Shown: in pieces, positions 35,440 to 45,126 of the stretch
How the letters are laid out: every line of letters begins with the position of its first letter
Numbering within the stretch: the first letter of the stretch is position 1
Source of the DNA: Paenibacillus albidus
GTDB lineage: Bacteria > Bacillota > Bacilli > Paenibacillales > Paenibacillaceae
Reading direction: 5' to 3'
DNA length: 63,133 nt
Assembly: GCF_014644435.1 (NCBI RefSeq)
Contig: NZ_BMKR01000041.1
Span: 1-63,133 of the forward strand
Notes under the pieces: model-generated
What the model was told of the DNA's origin: nothing
What the model saw: the letters and a program-made list of their open reading frames with translations, nothing else
The model's database searches: none
Program-made: the position numbers and the translations under genes

Positions 35440-35650
35440 GATGATGCAACATGCGGACTCAGAAGGCGCTATTTTACCGAAAATAGCGGTTTGCGCCCTT
35501 TTGCGGACTGACGATCCGCTATTGCAAAGAAAGTATGCTCCATAGAGCTTCATTCGAGCAAATATCGGCTTCCCAGTCCGGTTATGCTCTAAAAAGGTGC
35601 CGCAGCAGCAAATAACGGCCCTCCTGTCCGTCAAGCGGAGTTCGAAGCCC
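35440..35650. repeat. Intergenic block of related short motifs
   Basis: GGCGCTATTTT..AAAATAGCG is a hairpin. Motifs of the form GCGGACT..ATCCGCTATT, CAGTCCGG and CTGTCCGTCAAGCGG recur in both directions. No gene is seen. Together with copy 1 of the dispersed repeat it fills the space between sigW and ppc. Confidence 0.45.
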
Positions 35651-35671
35651 CCAGACAACCGTCACAAAACC

Positions 35672-35702
35672 AAAAACACCCGCCCTCTAAAAAAGGGCGG
35701 GC
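35672..35702 (-). terminator. Terminator of ppc
   Basis: CCCGCCCT and AGGGCGGG pair around CTAAAAA; on the minus strand GTGTTTTTGG follows. It is about 20 bp after the ppc stop. Confidence 0.9.
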
Positions 35703-35721
35703 GGTTGGTTCCATAGAAGGA

Positions 35722-38514
35722 TCAGCCCGTATTCCGCAGTCCGGCGGCAATGCCGTTGATCGTGAGCAGCACTTCGCGCAGCAGATCAGGGTCATCCCCG
35801 TCTTTGTCCCGCAGCTCTCTGAGCTCGGCCAGCAATTGAACCTGCAAATAACTGAGCGGGTCCACGTACGGATTGCGCAACCGGATCGATTCCTGAATAA
35901 CAGGCACGTTATCCAGAATATCCTGCTGGCCGGTGATCTTGAGGATCAGTTCGGAGGTCAGCTTGAACTCGGCCTCAATCTGTCCGAAGATCCGCTGTCT
36001 GGCTTCTTCGCTTTTGCCCATGCTGGCATATTCCTTGGCGATGACCAGATCAGCCTTGGCAATGGCCATCTGCAGGGTATCGATCAGGGTAGTGAAGAAC
36101 GAGAAGTTCTCATACATATGCTGCATGATCTTGAGGTTCTCTTCCTTACCGTCATAGAAACTCTGCAGACCTGTACCCGCTGCATACCAAGCCGGCAACA
36201 GATAGCGGCTCTGCGTCCAGGCGAATACCCATGGAATCGCACGCAAATCCTCAAAGCGGTCGCTGTTCTTTCGCTTGGAAGGCCGTGAGCCAATATTCAG
36301 TTCTCCCACTTCCGGCAGCGGTGTCGACTCTTTGAAATAGGTCAGGAAATCCGGATCACGGAAGATCAGATCCTGGTATTTGTGAAGCGAGACTTCGGAA
36401 ATGCGGGCCACGATCTCTTCCCACTTATCTTCATACAGATCGGTATGCGGGGTTCTGGCATTCACTGCCGCGATCACCAGCGCCGAAGTTGCCTGCTCCA
36501 GACTGCGGTAGGCAATTCCTTGCATAGAATAGCGGGAGGAGATGACCTCGCCCTGCTCCGTAATCTTGATGCCTCCGCCAATGGTTGACGCAGGCTGAGC
36601 CAAGATACTGCGGTTCAGCGGCATACCGCCCCGTCCGAGCGCTCCGCCCCGTCCATGGAAGAATTTCAGCTTGATGCCGAATTCATCGGCCGTAGCTGTA
36701 ATTTGCTTCAGAGCAACGCGAAGCTCCCAGTTCGCGGTAACCACGCCGCCGTCTTTGTTGCTGTCCGAATAACCCAGCATGATTTCCTGCATATCATTCA
36801 TGGCTCTTACGGCATCCCGGTATATAGGCATGCTGAGCAGCCGGTGCATAATTTGCGGCGCTTCGTGTAAATCTTCGATGGTTTCGAAGAGTGGCACAGC
36901 CTGCAAAGTGCAGACCACGGTACCATCATTGTCCTTGCGGAACAGACCGACTTCCTTGGCGAAGACCATCACCTCCAGAATGTCGCTGGCGGCTTCTGCC
37001 ATACTGATCAGATAGCTGGTAATACAATGCTTTCCGTATTCGTCCTGCGCCGTAAAGATAGTCCGGTACACTGCCAGACACTCTTCTGTTCCTTCGCTAT
37101 ACGTCTGGTAGGGCGAAGTCAGCGGGCGCGGATCGTTCAGCAGCTTCTCCAGAAGATCTACTTTATCGTCCTCCGACAGCTTGGAGTAATCCGGAGTGAT
37201 GTTCATTTTCTCCAGAATTTCCGTCATCGCATTTTCATGCTCCTGACTGTGCTGGCGAATATCCAGGGTAGCCGTATGGAATCCGAACAACTCCACTTGG
37301 CGGATAAGCTTCTTAATATAAGTGTCGGCCACATAATCGGCATAATGATGCCGCAGGCTGCGGTCGATAACATTCAGGTCATGGATGAAATCCTCAGGAG
37401 AGGCGTAACGCTCCGGTGTGCCTTTTTTCTCATCGTCCAGCACGTTCTGTGTCTTGGAGATCATATAACTGAGTTTAATCCGGTAGGGCTCATGGTCATT
37501 GCGCCAAGCATCGACCCGATCCAGATTAATAATGTTGCGGTCCGACTCAATGGAATCCACAAGCTCAGGAGTCACACTCACAATGCTCGTACTAAAACTC
37601 AAATACTGCATCAGCTCGCGCATAATCCGCTGGTATTCCCGAATAGCCAGCTTGCGCTGCATCCGCAGCGTCTGCAGGGTGACGGAAGAGGTTACCGAAG
37701 GATTGCCGTCCCGGTCACCGCCGATCCACGAACCAAAACGCAGATACGTGGGCACATGCCAGTTCTGTCCCGGATAATATTTGCTTAAGCAGCGTTCAAG
37801 CTCCTGGTATACGTCCGGCAATACATGAAAAATCGTCTCGTGGAAGTAATACATCCCGTTGCGCACTTCATCGAGTACGGTCGGCTTACGGTCACGCAGT
37901 TCATCCGTTTGCCACAGGGTTATCACTTCATTAAGAAGTTTCTCACGAAGCTGTTCGCGTTCCCGGAAGGTCAGAGTAGGATTGTCCAGGCCCATCACAT
38001 CATCAGAAATCCGTTTGTGAATATCAAGAATAGCCCGGCGCATAGCTTCCGTAGGGTGGGCTGTCATGACCAATTCAAGCGACAGTCCCTTGATAATCTC
38101 ATAAACTTCCTCATGGGAGAAGTCACGTTCGCGAAGCTCCTGAATCGCGCTCTCGATAGAACCAGGCTGTACCGTCTCCCCGGCGGAACGCTCATAATCA
38201 CGTTTGCGGCGAATCCGGTGATTCTGTTCGGCAATATTCACCAATTGAAAATAAATGGCGAACGCCCGTATCACCTGGTGGCGATTCTCTGAATCCAGGG
38301 AATTGATTAACTCCTTAAATTCACTGTGCAGTTCAGGCAAAAACAATGAGCGCAGCGATTTGCTGGTCTCGCGGATCTTCTCCACAATCTCCAGCAGTTC
38401 GTTGCCGCCTTGGTGAACCAAGACCTCGCCCAAAATATTCCCCAGGAACCGTACGTCCCGCCGCAGCAGATTGTTTGAATTGCTTTTGCTGACGGTAGTC
38501 GTAAGTTCGGTCAT
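35722..38514 (-). CDS. ppc: Phosphoenolpyruvate carboxylase
   Basis: The 930-residue enzyme adds bicarbonate to phosphoenolpyruvate to give oxaloacetate, refilling the TCA cycle. Signature sequences are present: VMTAHPTEAMRR with the catalytic His, GYSDSNKDGG, FHGRGGALGRGG, and the C-terminal end GIAAGLRNTG. The length is normal for bacterial enzymes. It is a single-gene unit with its own terminator. Genes on both sides are unrelated. Confidence 0.97.
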   Translation of the reverse strand: MTELTTTVSKSNSNNLLRRDVRFLGNILGEVLVHQGGNELLEIVEKIRETSKSLRSLFLPELHSEFKELINSLDSENRHQVIRAFAIYFQLVNIAEQNHRIRRKRDYERSAGETVQPGSIESAIQELRERDFSHEEVYEIIKGLSLELVMTAHPTEAMRRAILDIHKRISDDVMGLDNPTLTFREREQLREKLLNEVITLWQTDELRDRKPTVLDEVRNGMYYFHETIFHVLPDVYQELERCLSKYYPGQNWHVPTYLRFGSWIGGDRDGNPSVTSSVTLQTLRMQRKLAIREYQRIMRELMQYLSFSTSIVSVTPELVDSIESDRNIINLDRVDAWRNDHEPYRIKLSYMISKTQNVLDDEKKGTPERYASPEDFIHDLNVIDRSLRHHYADYVADTYIKKLIRQVELFGFHTATLDIRQHSQEHENAMTEILEKMNITPDYSKLSEDDKVDLLEKLLNDPRPLTSPYQTYSEGTEECLAVYRTIFTAQDEYGKHCITSYLISMAEAASDILEVMVFAKEVGLFRKDNDGTVVCTLQAVPLFETIEDLHEAPQIMHRLLSMPIYRDAVRAMNDMQEIMLGYSDSNKDGGVVTANWELRVALKQITATADEFGIKLKFFHGRGGALGRGGMPLNRSILAQPASTIGGGIKITEQGEVISSRYSMQGIAYRSLEQATSALVIAAVNARTPHTDLYEDKWEEIVARISEVSLHKYQDLIFRDPDFLTYFKESTPLPEVGELNIGSRPSKRKNSDRFEDLRAIPWVFAWTQSRYLLPAWYAAGTGLQSFYDGKEENLKIMQHMYENFSFFTTLIDTLQMAIAKADLVIAKEYASMGKSEEARQRIFGQIEAEFKLTSELILKITGQQDILDNVPVIQESIRLRNPYVDPLSYLQVQLLAELRELRDKDGDDPDLLREVLLTINGIAAGLRNTG

Positions 38515-38680
38515 TCTGCTCCCCCCATCCTATTTTCTGGATCAATGTTTATCCATTGTCTATTGAAGCTTTCCTCATATCATACAATAAAACCGCCCGG
38601 AAATCTTCATCTTTATTACGCTGTAAAGCGATACAGTAATTTCGATTATACACCAAATCAAGACTTTACACAGCAGGTAA

Positions 38681-39574
38681 TTATAGTTTTACCGACCGCA
38701 GCAGCTCAATAAACAAACCGACCAGTGGTGAATAATGGCGGTCCCTGTTGTAGGAGTAGAAGATATGCCTGTGAAAATGATAATCCGGGATAGGACACAT
38801 CAGCAGTTCTCCCCTATCCACTTCCTCCTGGACAGCCAGCCTTGATATGAAAGAGACATGTTTGCCGCTGGACAGCGATTGCTTGATAGCCTCCAAAGAG
38901 TCGAGCAGAATGCCTGCTCTGGGCTGAACCCCGCCTCTCTCAAACCATTTGTCGGTTAACTGGCGTGTGCTTGATTCCTTGTTATGCAGGATGAAATTGG
39001 CGGACAAAATAGCGGCCGGACTTAGTTCGATCATTTCGGCAAAGGGATGCGAAGGAGCGAACACAAGGACCAGCTCATCCTCGCATAACGCCTGACTGTG
39101 CAGGCTGGGCAGATAGAAAGACTCTGTAGACAGTATTCCCAGGTCAATCTCATGGCTGGCGAGCATTTCTTTGATGACCGGCGACGGCTTAACCGACAAG
39201 GACAACGTTACACCGGGATGCTGCTCTCCAAATTTTCCGAGGATCTTCGGCAAAATGTAGGTAGCGGGCACATAACTGGCGCCAATCTTCAGCGTTCCCC
39301 GGTCCGCCTGACTGAACTCCTTCACGACCCGCTCCGCTTCTGCGGCGAGTGCGTTGATTTTGACGGCATAATGGAGGAACGCCCTTCCGCTCTCCGTCAG
39401 GATCATTTTATCCATTCGCGATTCGAACAGTTTCTCCCCGAGCTGCTGCTCCAGATTCTTCAAATGATACGTCACCGTAGGCTGCTTGAGTCCGAGTTCA
39501 TCGGCCACTGATGTAATTTTCTTGTGCTTGTCCAATAGTTCCACGATTTGCAGCTTGATCAAATTCAGATTCAC
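38681..39574 (-). CDS. LysR-family transcriptional regulator
   Basis: The frame is open to 39613, but GTG at 39574 after GGGGAGAG gives the expected start (NLNLIKLQIVELLDKHK). The N-terminal winged helix-turn-helix (SVADELGLKQPTVTYHLKNLEQQLG, about 22-46) and the LysR effector domain are intact, about 297 residues. It reads away from the ABC importer operon across 166 bp and probably controls it in response to the transported compound or a derivative. Confidence 0.9.
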   Translation of the reverse strand: MNLNLIKLQIVELLDKHKKITSVADELGLKQPTVTYHLKNLEQQLGEKLFESRMDKMILTESGRAFLHYAVKINALAAEAERVVKEFSQADRGTLKIGASYVPATYILPKILGKFGEQHPGVTLSLSVKPSPVIKEMLASHEIDLGILSTESFYLPSLHSQALCEDELVLVFAPSHPFAEMIELSPAAILSANFILHNKESSTRQLTDKWFERGGVQPRAGILLDSLEAIKQSLSSGKHVSFISRLAVQEEVDRGELLMCPIPDYHFHRHIFYSYNRDRHYSPLVGLFIELLRSVKL

Positions 39575-39740
39575 CCTGGTCCACTCTCCCCTCTGATTCT
39601 TCCACCATACCATCGAAAAATTCTATGAATGTTAAAAGAAATCAGCAAAAAAGTTAATATCGTCGTTACACTCGGCAAATATAGGGGAAATCGTTGGGAT
39701 TTACACTGAGTACAAGCTTAAGAACAGGCAGGTACATGAG

Positions 39741-40712
39741 ATGAGAGAACTGACACTGAACGGTTTGGCCAAAAAATATGGAGAAGTCCAGGCGCTGCAG
39801 CCGGTCCATCTGACTCTTGCTGCGGGGAGCTTCACGACGCTGCTCGGCCCTTCGGGCTGTGGCAAAACCACGCTGCTGCGGCTGCTGGCCGGACTTGAAA
39901 CCCCGGATGCGGGGGAGATACGGGTAGATGGCGAGGCTATTTTTTCGCTTCAAAAGAAAGTCAGCCAGCCTGTCCACCGCCGGAACTTCGGCATGGTCTT
40001 TCAGGACTTTGCCCTCTGGCCGCATCTGACGGTCTTTGAGAATGTGGCTTTCGGCCTGCGGGCCTCCGGCCAGACCAAGGAGCTCCGCAGCCGCGTACAG
40101 GAAGCGCTGCGTTCCGTCCGGCTGGAGGGGCTGGAGTCACGCTTCCCCCATCAGCTATCCGGCGGGCAGCAGCAGCGGGTCGCTTTTGCGAGAGCCGTCG
40201 TCACCCGGCCCCGGCTGGTCCTGTTCGACGAGCCGCTAAGTGCGCTTGATGCCGTCCTCCGGGACGAAATGCGCCTGGAGCTGCTGTCCCTGGTCAGACA
40301 TCTGGGCATCACCGCCCTGTATGTGACCCATGACCAGACCGAAGCGATGTCCATGTCGGATGTAGTGGTTGTTATGCATGGAGGAAGTGTGCTCCAGACG
40401 GGTGCGCCGGAGAGTATCTACCGCAAGCCCATCCATCCGTTTGTGGCGAACTTTATCGGCAAAACCAACTGGATCGAGCCCGGGAAGCAGATGCTGCGGC
40501 CCGAACAGCTTCACTTTGCCCAGCCGGGCCCTGCTGCGCTTTCTTTTCACGGGACGGTCCGCCATGCCAGCTATTTGGGCGACCGCTACGAGATTATTGT
40601 GGACATGGAAGAAGGCCGGGGCAGCTGGACGGCGTATCACGATCAGCGGCTGGCTGCCGGAGAAACACTGCAATTATACGTTTTGCCGCAAGACATTCAT
40701 CATCTAATTTAA
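39741..40712 (+). CDS. ABC importer ATP-binding protein (ferric/2-aminoethylphosphonate type)
   Basis: The 323-residue ATPase has Walker A GPSGCGKTT (about 36-44), the signature LSGGQQQR (near 140), Walker B LVLFDEP, and a C-terminal TOBE-like regulatory domain (about 250-320). It belongs to the FbpC/PotA/PhnT-like group that powers uptake by fused two-domain permeases. It opens the operon with the substrate-binding lipoprotein, permease and MBL hydrolase. The start has a weak GCAGGT site. Confidence 0.93.
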   Translation: MRELTLNGLAKKYGEVQALQPVHLTLAAGSFTTLLGPSGCGKTTLLRLLAGLETPDAGEIRVDGEAIFSLQKKVSQPVHRRNFGMVFQDFALWPHLTVFENVAFGLRASGQTKELRSRVQEALRSVRLEGLESRFPHQLSGGQQQRVAFARAVVTRPRLVLFDEPLSALDAVLRDEMRLELLSLVRHLGITALYVTHDQTEAMSMSDVVVVMHGGSVLQTGAPESIYRKPIHPFVANFIGKTNWIEPGKQMLRPEQLHFAQPGPAALSFHGTVRHASYLGDRYEIIVDMEEGRGSWTAYHDQRLAAGETLQLYVLPQDIHHLI

Positions 40713-40731
40713 ATTCTGGGGGGTAATTCTT

Positions 40732-41823
40732 TTGACATCAACACAAAACAAAAAACGGCTGGGTTCCATTCTTCTAACCACTATACTGGGTCTGACTCTG
40801 GCCGGGTGCGGTTCTGCGAACACCCCTGCGGCGGGAAAAGACGGCGAAGCCACAGGCAACACCGGAAATTCGGCGGCCAAGGCAGAGACCTCCGCGCCTG
40901 TTGAGAAGACTCTTAGCGGAAAACTTGTCGTGTACAGCGCAGGCCCTGAGGGGCTCGCCAATAAAATTAAAGAAGGTTTTGAAGCCAAAACCGGGGTAAC
41001 AGTCGAAATGTTCCAGGGTACTACCGGTAAAATCCTTGCCCGGATGGAAGCCGAACAGAGCAATCCCGTCGTTGACGTGGTCGTGCTGGCCTCCCTCCCA
41101 TCCATGCAAGGCATGAAGAACGACGGATTATTGCTTCCATATAAAGAAGCTGTCCATGCGGACAAGCTCGTCAGTGAATGGTCGGATGCGGACGGCAGTT
41201 ATTTCAGCTACAGCGCCTCTGCGCTTGGCATTGTCTATAACACAAAGAAAGTGACCACTCCTCCTACCTCTTGGGCAGACCTTGGCAAACCCGAGTGGAA
41301 AGGGCTGGTGAACATCCCTGACCCGTCACTGTCCGGTTCGGCGCTCGATTTCATGACGGGTTATCTAAGTGCAAAGGGAGAGGGCGGCTGGGATCTTTTC
41401 AAGCAATATAAAGCGAATGAAGTGGCAATGGCGGGCGCCAATCAGGAAGCGCTGGACCCCGTGATTACCGGTGCTAAATCTGTCGTTGCCGCAGGTGTCG
41501 ACTATATGGCGTACAACGCCAAAGCAGCCGGCGAACCGCTCGATATCGTTTATCCGGCAGAAGGCACAGTAATCAGCCCGCGTCCGGCCGCGATTATCAA
41601 AACCAGCCCTAACGTGGATAACGCCAAAGCTTTTATCGACTATCTGCTCTCTGATGAAGCCCAAGGCCTTGTAGCCAAAGCTTATCTGCTGCCTGGCAGA
41701 ACTGATGTCACCCCAGAGGGCCGCGCCAGCCTGGATGAGATCACAACCTTTGATGTGAAATGGGACTGGATGAACGAACACGGCGATGAAGTATCCACGA
41801 CATTCACAACAATGTTCAAGTAA
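40732..41823 (+). CDS. ABC importer substrate-binding lipoprotein
   Basis: TTG at 40732 follows GGGGGG. A lipoprotein signal ends LAGC (Cys26), then a disordered Ala/Gly/Thr linker leads to a cluster D/Fbp-like binding protein (KLVVYSAGPEGLANKIKEGF; FQGTTGKILARMEAEQ; VVDVVVLASLPSM). The fold is shared by ferric iron (FbpA) and 2-aminoethylphosphonate (PhnS) binders. The pair of Tyr iron ligands typical of FbpA is not obvious, so the ligand is open. Confidence 0.9.
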   Translation: MTSTQNKKRLGSILLTTILGLTLAGCGSANTPAAGKDGEATGNTGNSAAKAETSAPVEKTLSGKLVVYSAGPEGLANKIKEGFEAKTGVTVEMFQGTTGKILARMEAEQSNPVVDVVVLASLPSMQGMKNDGLLLPYKEAVHADKLVSEWSDADGSYFSYSASALGIVYNTKKVTTPPTSWADLGKPEWKGLVNIPDPSLSGSALDFMTGYLSAKGEGGWDLFKQYKANEVAMAGANQEALDPVITGAKSVVAAGVDYMAYNAKAAGEPLDIVYPAEGTVISPRPAAIIKTSPNVDNAKAFIDYLLSDEAQGLVAKAYLLPGRTDVTPEGRASLDEITTFDVKWDWMNEHGDEVSTTFTTMFK

Positions 41824-41828
41824 GCACA

Positions 41829-43508
41829 ATGAACATTCACTCTCTGCGCTCACTCAAATGGGTGAGCGGCAGTCTGGCCCTGTTTCTCCTGGCGATTCTG
41901 GTGCTGCTGCCGCTCCTCCTGATTTTTTGGACCAGTATATATCCTGACCGGCAGCTTGATCTTGCCGCGCCGCTGCGGACGATACTCGGCAATCCTGATC
42001 TGCTGCAGGTTCTGCTTAATTCTGTGGGTCTAGGCGTCAGTGTCATTGCATTGACCACTGTCTTCGCTCTGCCGCTGGCCTGGATTATGGCCAAAACCGA
42101 TCTGGGACGCCACGCCTGGCTCGATGTGGTACTGCTGATCCCGTTCATGACTCCGCCGTATATCGGCTCGATGGGCTGGATGCTGTTCATGCAGACCGGA
42201 GGATATATGGAGCAGTTCGTGCCGGCGGCTGCGGTGCTGACGCCCTACTTCTTCTCGTATGGGGGAATGGTGCTGATTATGAGCCTGCATCTCTTCCCGT
42301 TCCTCTATTTGCTGCTGCGCAACGCGCTCCTGCAGATCGGAGGCAGTCTGGAAGAAGCGGCCTCTGTACACGGAGCACCCTTCTTCTACAAGTTCAAAAG
42401 AGTCATAATTCCGCTGCTGCTGTCCAGCTACGGGCTGGGGGCGCTGCTGATCTTCGTCAAGACGATTGCCGAGTTCGGGACACCAGCCACCTTCGGCCGT
42501 AAAATCGGCTTCTACGTGCTGACCTCGGAGATTCATAAATACATCTCCAGCTGGCCGATTGATTTTGGCAAGGCGACCTCCCTGGCTTCTTTGCTGCTCG
42601 GCGTATGCCTGGTGATGTGGTATATCCAGACCATCATCAGCAGCCGCTTCTCCTACCGCTTGGTTGGAGGCAAAGGGATACGCAGCAAACGCCATCCGGC
42701 TAAAGGGATTGTAGGTGTGCTGAGCTGGGGATACGTAGTCGTATTGCTGGCGGCTTCGATAGGCGTTCCTTATTTCTCGATCGTAACGGCTTCGCTGCTG
42801 AAGCTGCGCGGGGAGGGACTATCGTGGGGGAACCTCACGCTGCGGCATTATGCCGAGCTGCTCGCCCCGGGGTCACCGGGCCAACAAGCGCTGCTGAACA
42901 GCTTCGGTCTGGCCCTTGTGGCATCCAGTATCGCGGTCATTCTCGGCACATGGTTTGCTTTGACGATCGGCAAGGCCGGCACCCTGCGGCAAAAAATAAC
43001 CGATCTGTTCAGCCTGCTGCCGAACACCGTACCGGGTATTGTGCTTGTAGTCGGGCTGATTCTCTTCTGGAATTCACGCTGGATGCCCATTCCGCTCTAT
43101 AATACGTACGGAATGGTGGTCCTGACTTATGTCGTGCTGTTCCTGCCGTACACCGTACAATATGTAAAAGCCAGCTATGGGCAGCTCGACCCGGCGCTCA
43201 TGCAGGCCGGGCAAATCTTCGGCGGAACCCCGGCGTATGTCTTCCGCCGGATTCTCTTGCCGCTGCTCTTGCCGGGCATGGCCGCAGGCTGGATGATGAC
43301 CTTCACGATCTCCAATCGTGAACTGGTCGCTTCCCTGCTGATCCTGCCGCCGTCGATGCAGACGGCAGCGACGTATATTTTTGCCCAGTTTGAACAAGGC
43401 GCGGTAGCGATGGGTATGGCGATGGCCGTCATTTCCGTCGGCATTACCACCGCCTTGCTGCTCGTGATCCAATATGTAAGCCCAGACAGAAAGCGGAGAC
43501 ATTCATGA
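41829..43508 (+). CDS. ABC importer permease with two fused permease domains
   Basis: The 559-residue protein has about twelve membrane helices in two binding-protein-dependent permease domains joined in one chain. The EAA-type coupling loops are GSLEEAASVHGAPFFYKFKRVIIPLLLS and ALMQAGQIFGGTPAYVFRRILLPLLLPG. This FbpB/PhnU-like layout pairs with one ATPase species. It starts five bases after the binding-protein stop and overlaps the next gene by 4 bp (ATGA). Confidence 0.94.
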   Translation: MNIHSLRSLKWVSGSLALFLLAILVLLPLLLIFWTSIYPDRQLDLAAPLRTILGNPDLLQVLLNSVGLGVSVIALTTVFALPLAWIMAKTDLGRHAWLDVVLLIPFMTPPYIGSMGWMLFMQTGGYMEQFVPAAAVLTPYFFSYGGMVLIMSLHLFPFLYLLLRNALLQIGGSLEEAASVHGAPFFYKFKRVIIPLLLSSYGLGALLIFVKTIAEFGTPATFGRKIGFYVLTSEIHKYISSWPIDFGKATSLASLLLGVCLVMWYIQTIISSRFSYRLVGGKGIRSKRHPAKGIVGVLSWGYVVVLLAASIGVPYFSIVTASLLKLRGEGLSWGNLTLRHYAELLAPGSPGQQALLNSFGLALVASSIAVILGTWFALTIGKAGTLRQKITDLFSLLPNTVPGIVLVVGLILFWNSRWMPIPLYNTYGMVVLTYVVLFLPYTVQYVKASYGQLDPALMQAGQIFGGTPAYVFRRILLPLLLPGMAAGWMMTFTISNRELVASLLILPPSMQTAATYIFAQFEQGAVAMGMAMAVISVGITTALLLVIQYVSPDRKRRHS

Positions 43509-44842
43509 CAACAACTACTCTATCGATATGGGGAGGTGCGGGAGAGCATGGGCGCTCCTGTTATCTCTTGCAGCACGGAACATCCGCGATCCTACTGGAC
43601 TGCGGCGTTAAGAAGGAAGGGCCCGGCGAATATCCTTTGCTGGACCGGGAGATTGTCCGGAAGCTCCAGACGGTGTTTCTGTCCCATGCCCACGAAGACC
43701 ATTCGATTGCCCTCCCCCTGCTCTATAAATACGGATATACAGGTGAAATATGGACCACCCGCGAAACCGCGGGGCAGCTCCCGGGCTATTTTGCGGCTTG
43801 GAGCAGGTATGCCGAAGCCAAGGGCGTAGCCTTACCTTATGGGGAAGACGACCTGGCGGCAATGCGGTTTATGTATCTGGAGGATCATGCCGAACCACTG
43901 ACATGGGTGACCCTTGCGCCCGGTCTTCGCGTGTTGTGGGGCCGCAGCGGGCATCTGGCCGGAGCGGTCTGGCTTGCCCTGGAGTGGAATGGCAAGAAGC
44001 TGTTCTTCTCGGGGGATTATACGGAAGAGTCGCTGCTCTTGGCCGTGGACCGGCCGGAGGGGATTTTCGGACAGGAGGTTGCAGACTGCTCCGGGGGAAC
44101 CGGGGAACCCGGCCGCGTAGCAGTCCCCGCTGACCTGGCCCTTGTCGATGCCGCCTACGGCACCGATCCTGACGGGCAAGCCGCGAAGCTGGGGCAGCTT
44201 GAGGCTGCCCTCCGCCTGACACTGGCGGGGAGCGGCTCGGTATTGTTGCCCGTGCCGCTCCATGGGCGGGGCCAGGAGCTGCTGCTGTGGGCCAGCGAAC
44301 GGTTCCCCTCCACCCGGCTGGTGGTGGAGGAAGCTCTGCTCGCCCCAATAAGATCTTGGAGCGTTGGCTCCGCGTGGCTGCGGCCGGATGCTGGTGAGCG
44401 CCTGCAGGCGCTTTTGCGTCATCCGAATCTGGATGTAGTCTCCACGTGGACCGAACGCGAAAAAGCCATGCAGAAGCTGCATGGGGCCCTTGTGTTCACG
44501 AACGACGGGATGATGGCCTCCGCCAAAGCACAGTGGTACTACTCGCAGTTGGCCGCTTCCCCCGGCAATCAGGTGATCTTCACCGGGCATCTCCCTAAGG
44601 GCGGCTTCGCACGCCGTCTCTTTCAGGAGCAGAGCAGCACGGCCTGTCCCGTGTCTCTTATCCGCTACAAAGTACATCAGGGTCTGCCGGACATCCGCAG
44701 CATGCTGACAACCGTGCCGAGTTCCCATACTGTGCTGGTTCATGCAGCTAAACAAGGGACAGATCACGTGGTTAACCTTTTACACGGTGAAGGATTTACG
44801 GAGCTATATTCCCTGCTGCCGGGCAGCCGGATCTCTTTTTAG
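43505..44842 (+). CDS. Beta-CASP-like metallo-beta-lactamase-fold hydrolase
   Basis: The 445-residue protein has the MBL metal motif HAHEDH (61-66), a later His (RSGHLAGAVWLALEW), GDYTEES as the Asp motif, and a middle insert like the beta-CASP domain of CPSF/RNase J-type nucleases. It begins GGAGEHGRSCYLLQ, unlike RNase J, and lacks a clear C-terminal RNA domain. Its ATG overlaps the permease stop, so it is part of the uptake operon; it may hydrolyse the imported, perhaps phospho-ester, compound. That pairing is an inference and the annotated activity of the family is mostly RNA cleavage. Confidence 0.8.
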   Translation: MTTTTLSIWGGAGEHGRSCYLLQHGTSAILLDCGVKKEGPGEYPLLDREIVRKLQTVFLSHAHEDHSIALPLLYKYGYTGEIWTTRETAGQLPGYFAAWSRYAEAKGVALPYGEDDLAAMRFMYLEDHAEPLTWVTLAPGLRVLWGRSGHLAGAVWLALEWNGKKLFFSGDYTEESLLLAVDRPEGIFGQEVADCSGGTGEPGRVAVPADLALVDAAYGTDPDGQAAKLGQLEAALRLTLAGSGSVLLPVPLHGRGQELLLWASERFPSTRLVVEEALLAPIRSWSVGSAWLRPDAGERLQALLRHPNLDVVSTWTEREKAMQKLHGALVFTNDGMMASAKAQWYYSQLAASPGNQVIFTGHLPKGGFARRLFQEQSSTACPVSLIRYKVHQGLPDIRSMLTTVPSSHTVLVHAAKQGTDHVVNLLHGEGFTELYSLLPGSRISF

Positions 44843-44911
44843 AATTGTATTATTATGTAACTATATTGATTGAACTGAAATTTTTCAAATGGAGGTAATG
44901 ATCGCAACTGC

Positions 44912-45078
44912 GGTGAATGTTTGGACTTCCGGCCGCTGTTGTCCCCAGATTTCTTGATTTATACCGCTATTCGCAGTGGAAATCCGGGGACAGCTTATGC
45001 TTACGAGGCGAGCTTTCCTATGGAAAGCTTTGGGGCCGACGCTACCGCTCCTACAGTTCCAAAATCCCCCTCCGTTAC
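44912..45078 (-). repeat. Dispersed hairpin-forming intergenic repeat, copy 2
   Basis: TTTGGACTTCCGGCCGCTG and GCTCCTACAGTTCCAAAA match copy 1 near 35300-35403. The stem is GTCCCCAGATTTC (44941-44953) with GAAATCCGGGGAC (44979-44991), with one internal mismatch. Compared with copy 1, a U-A pair has become C-G, and about 35 nt are inserted after the stem. Confidence 0.75.
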
Positions 45079-45126
45079 TTTCTCCTTGTTATTGTATTTT
45101 TTAGTTCATTCTATATAGTTCATTTC

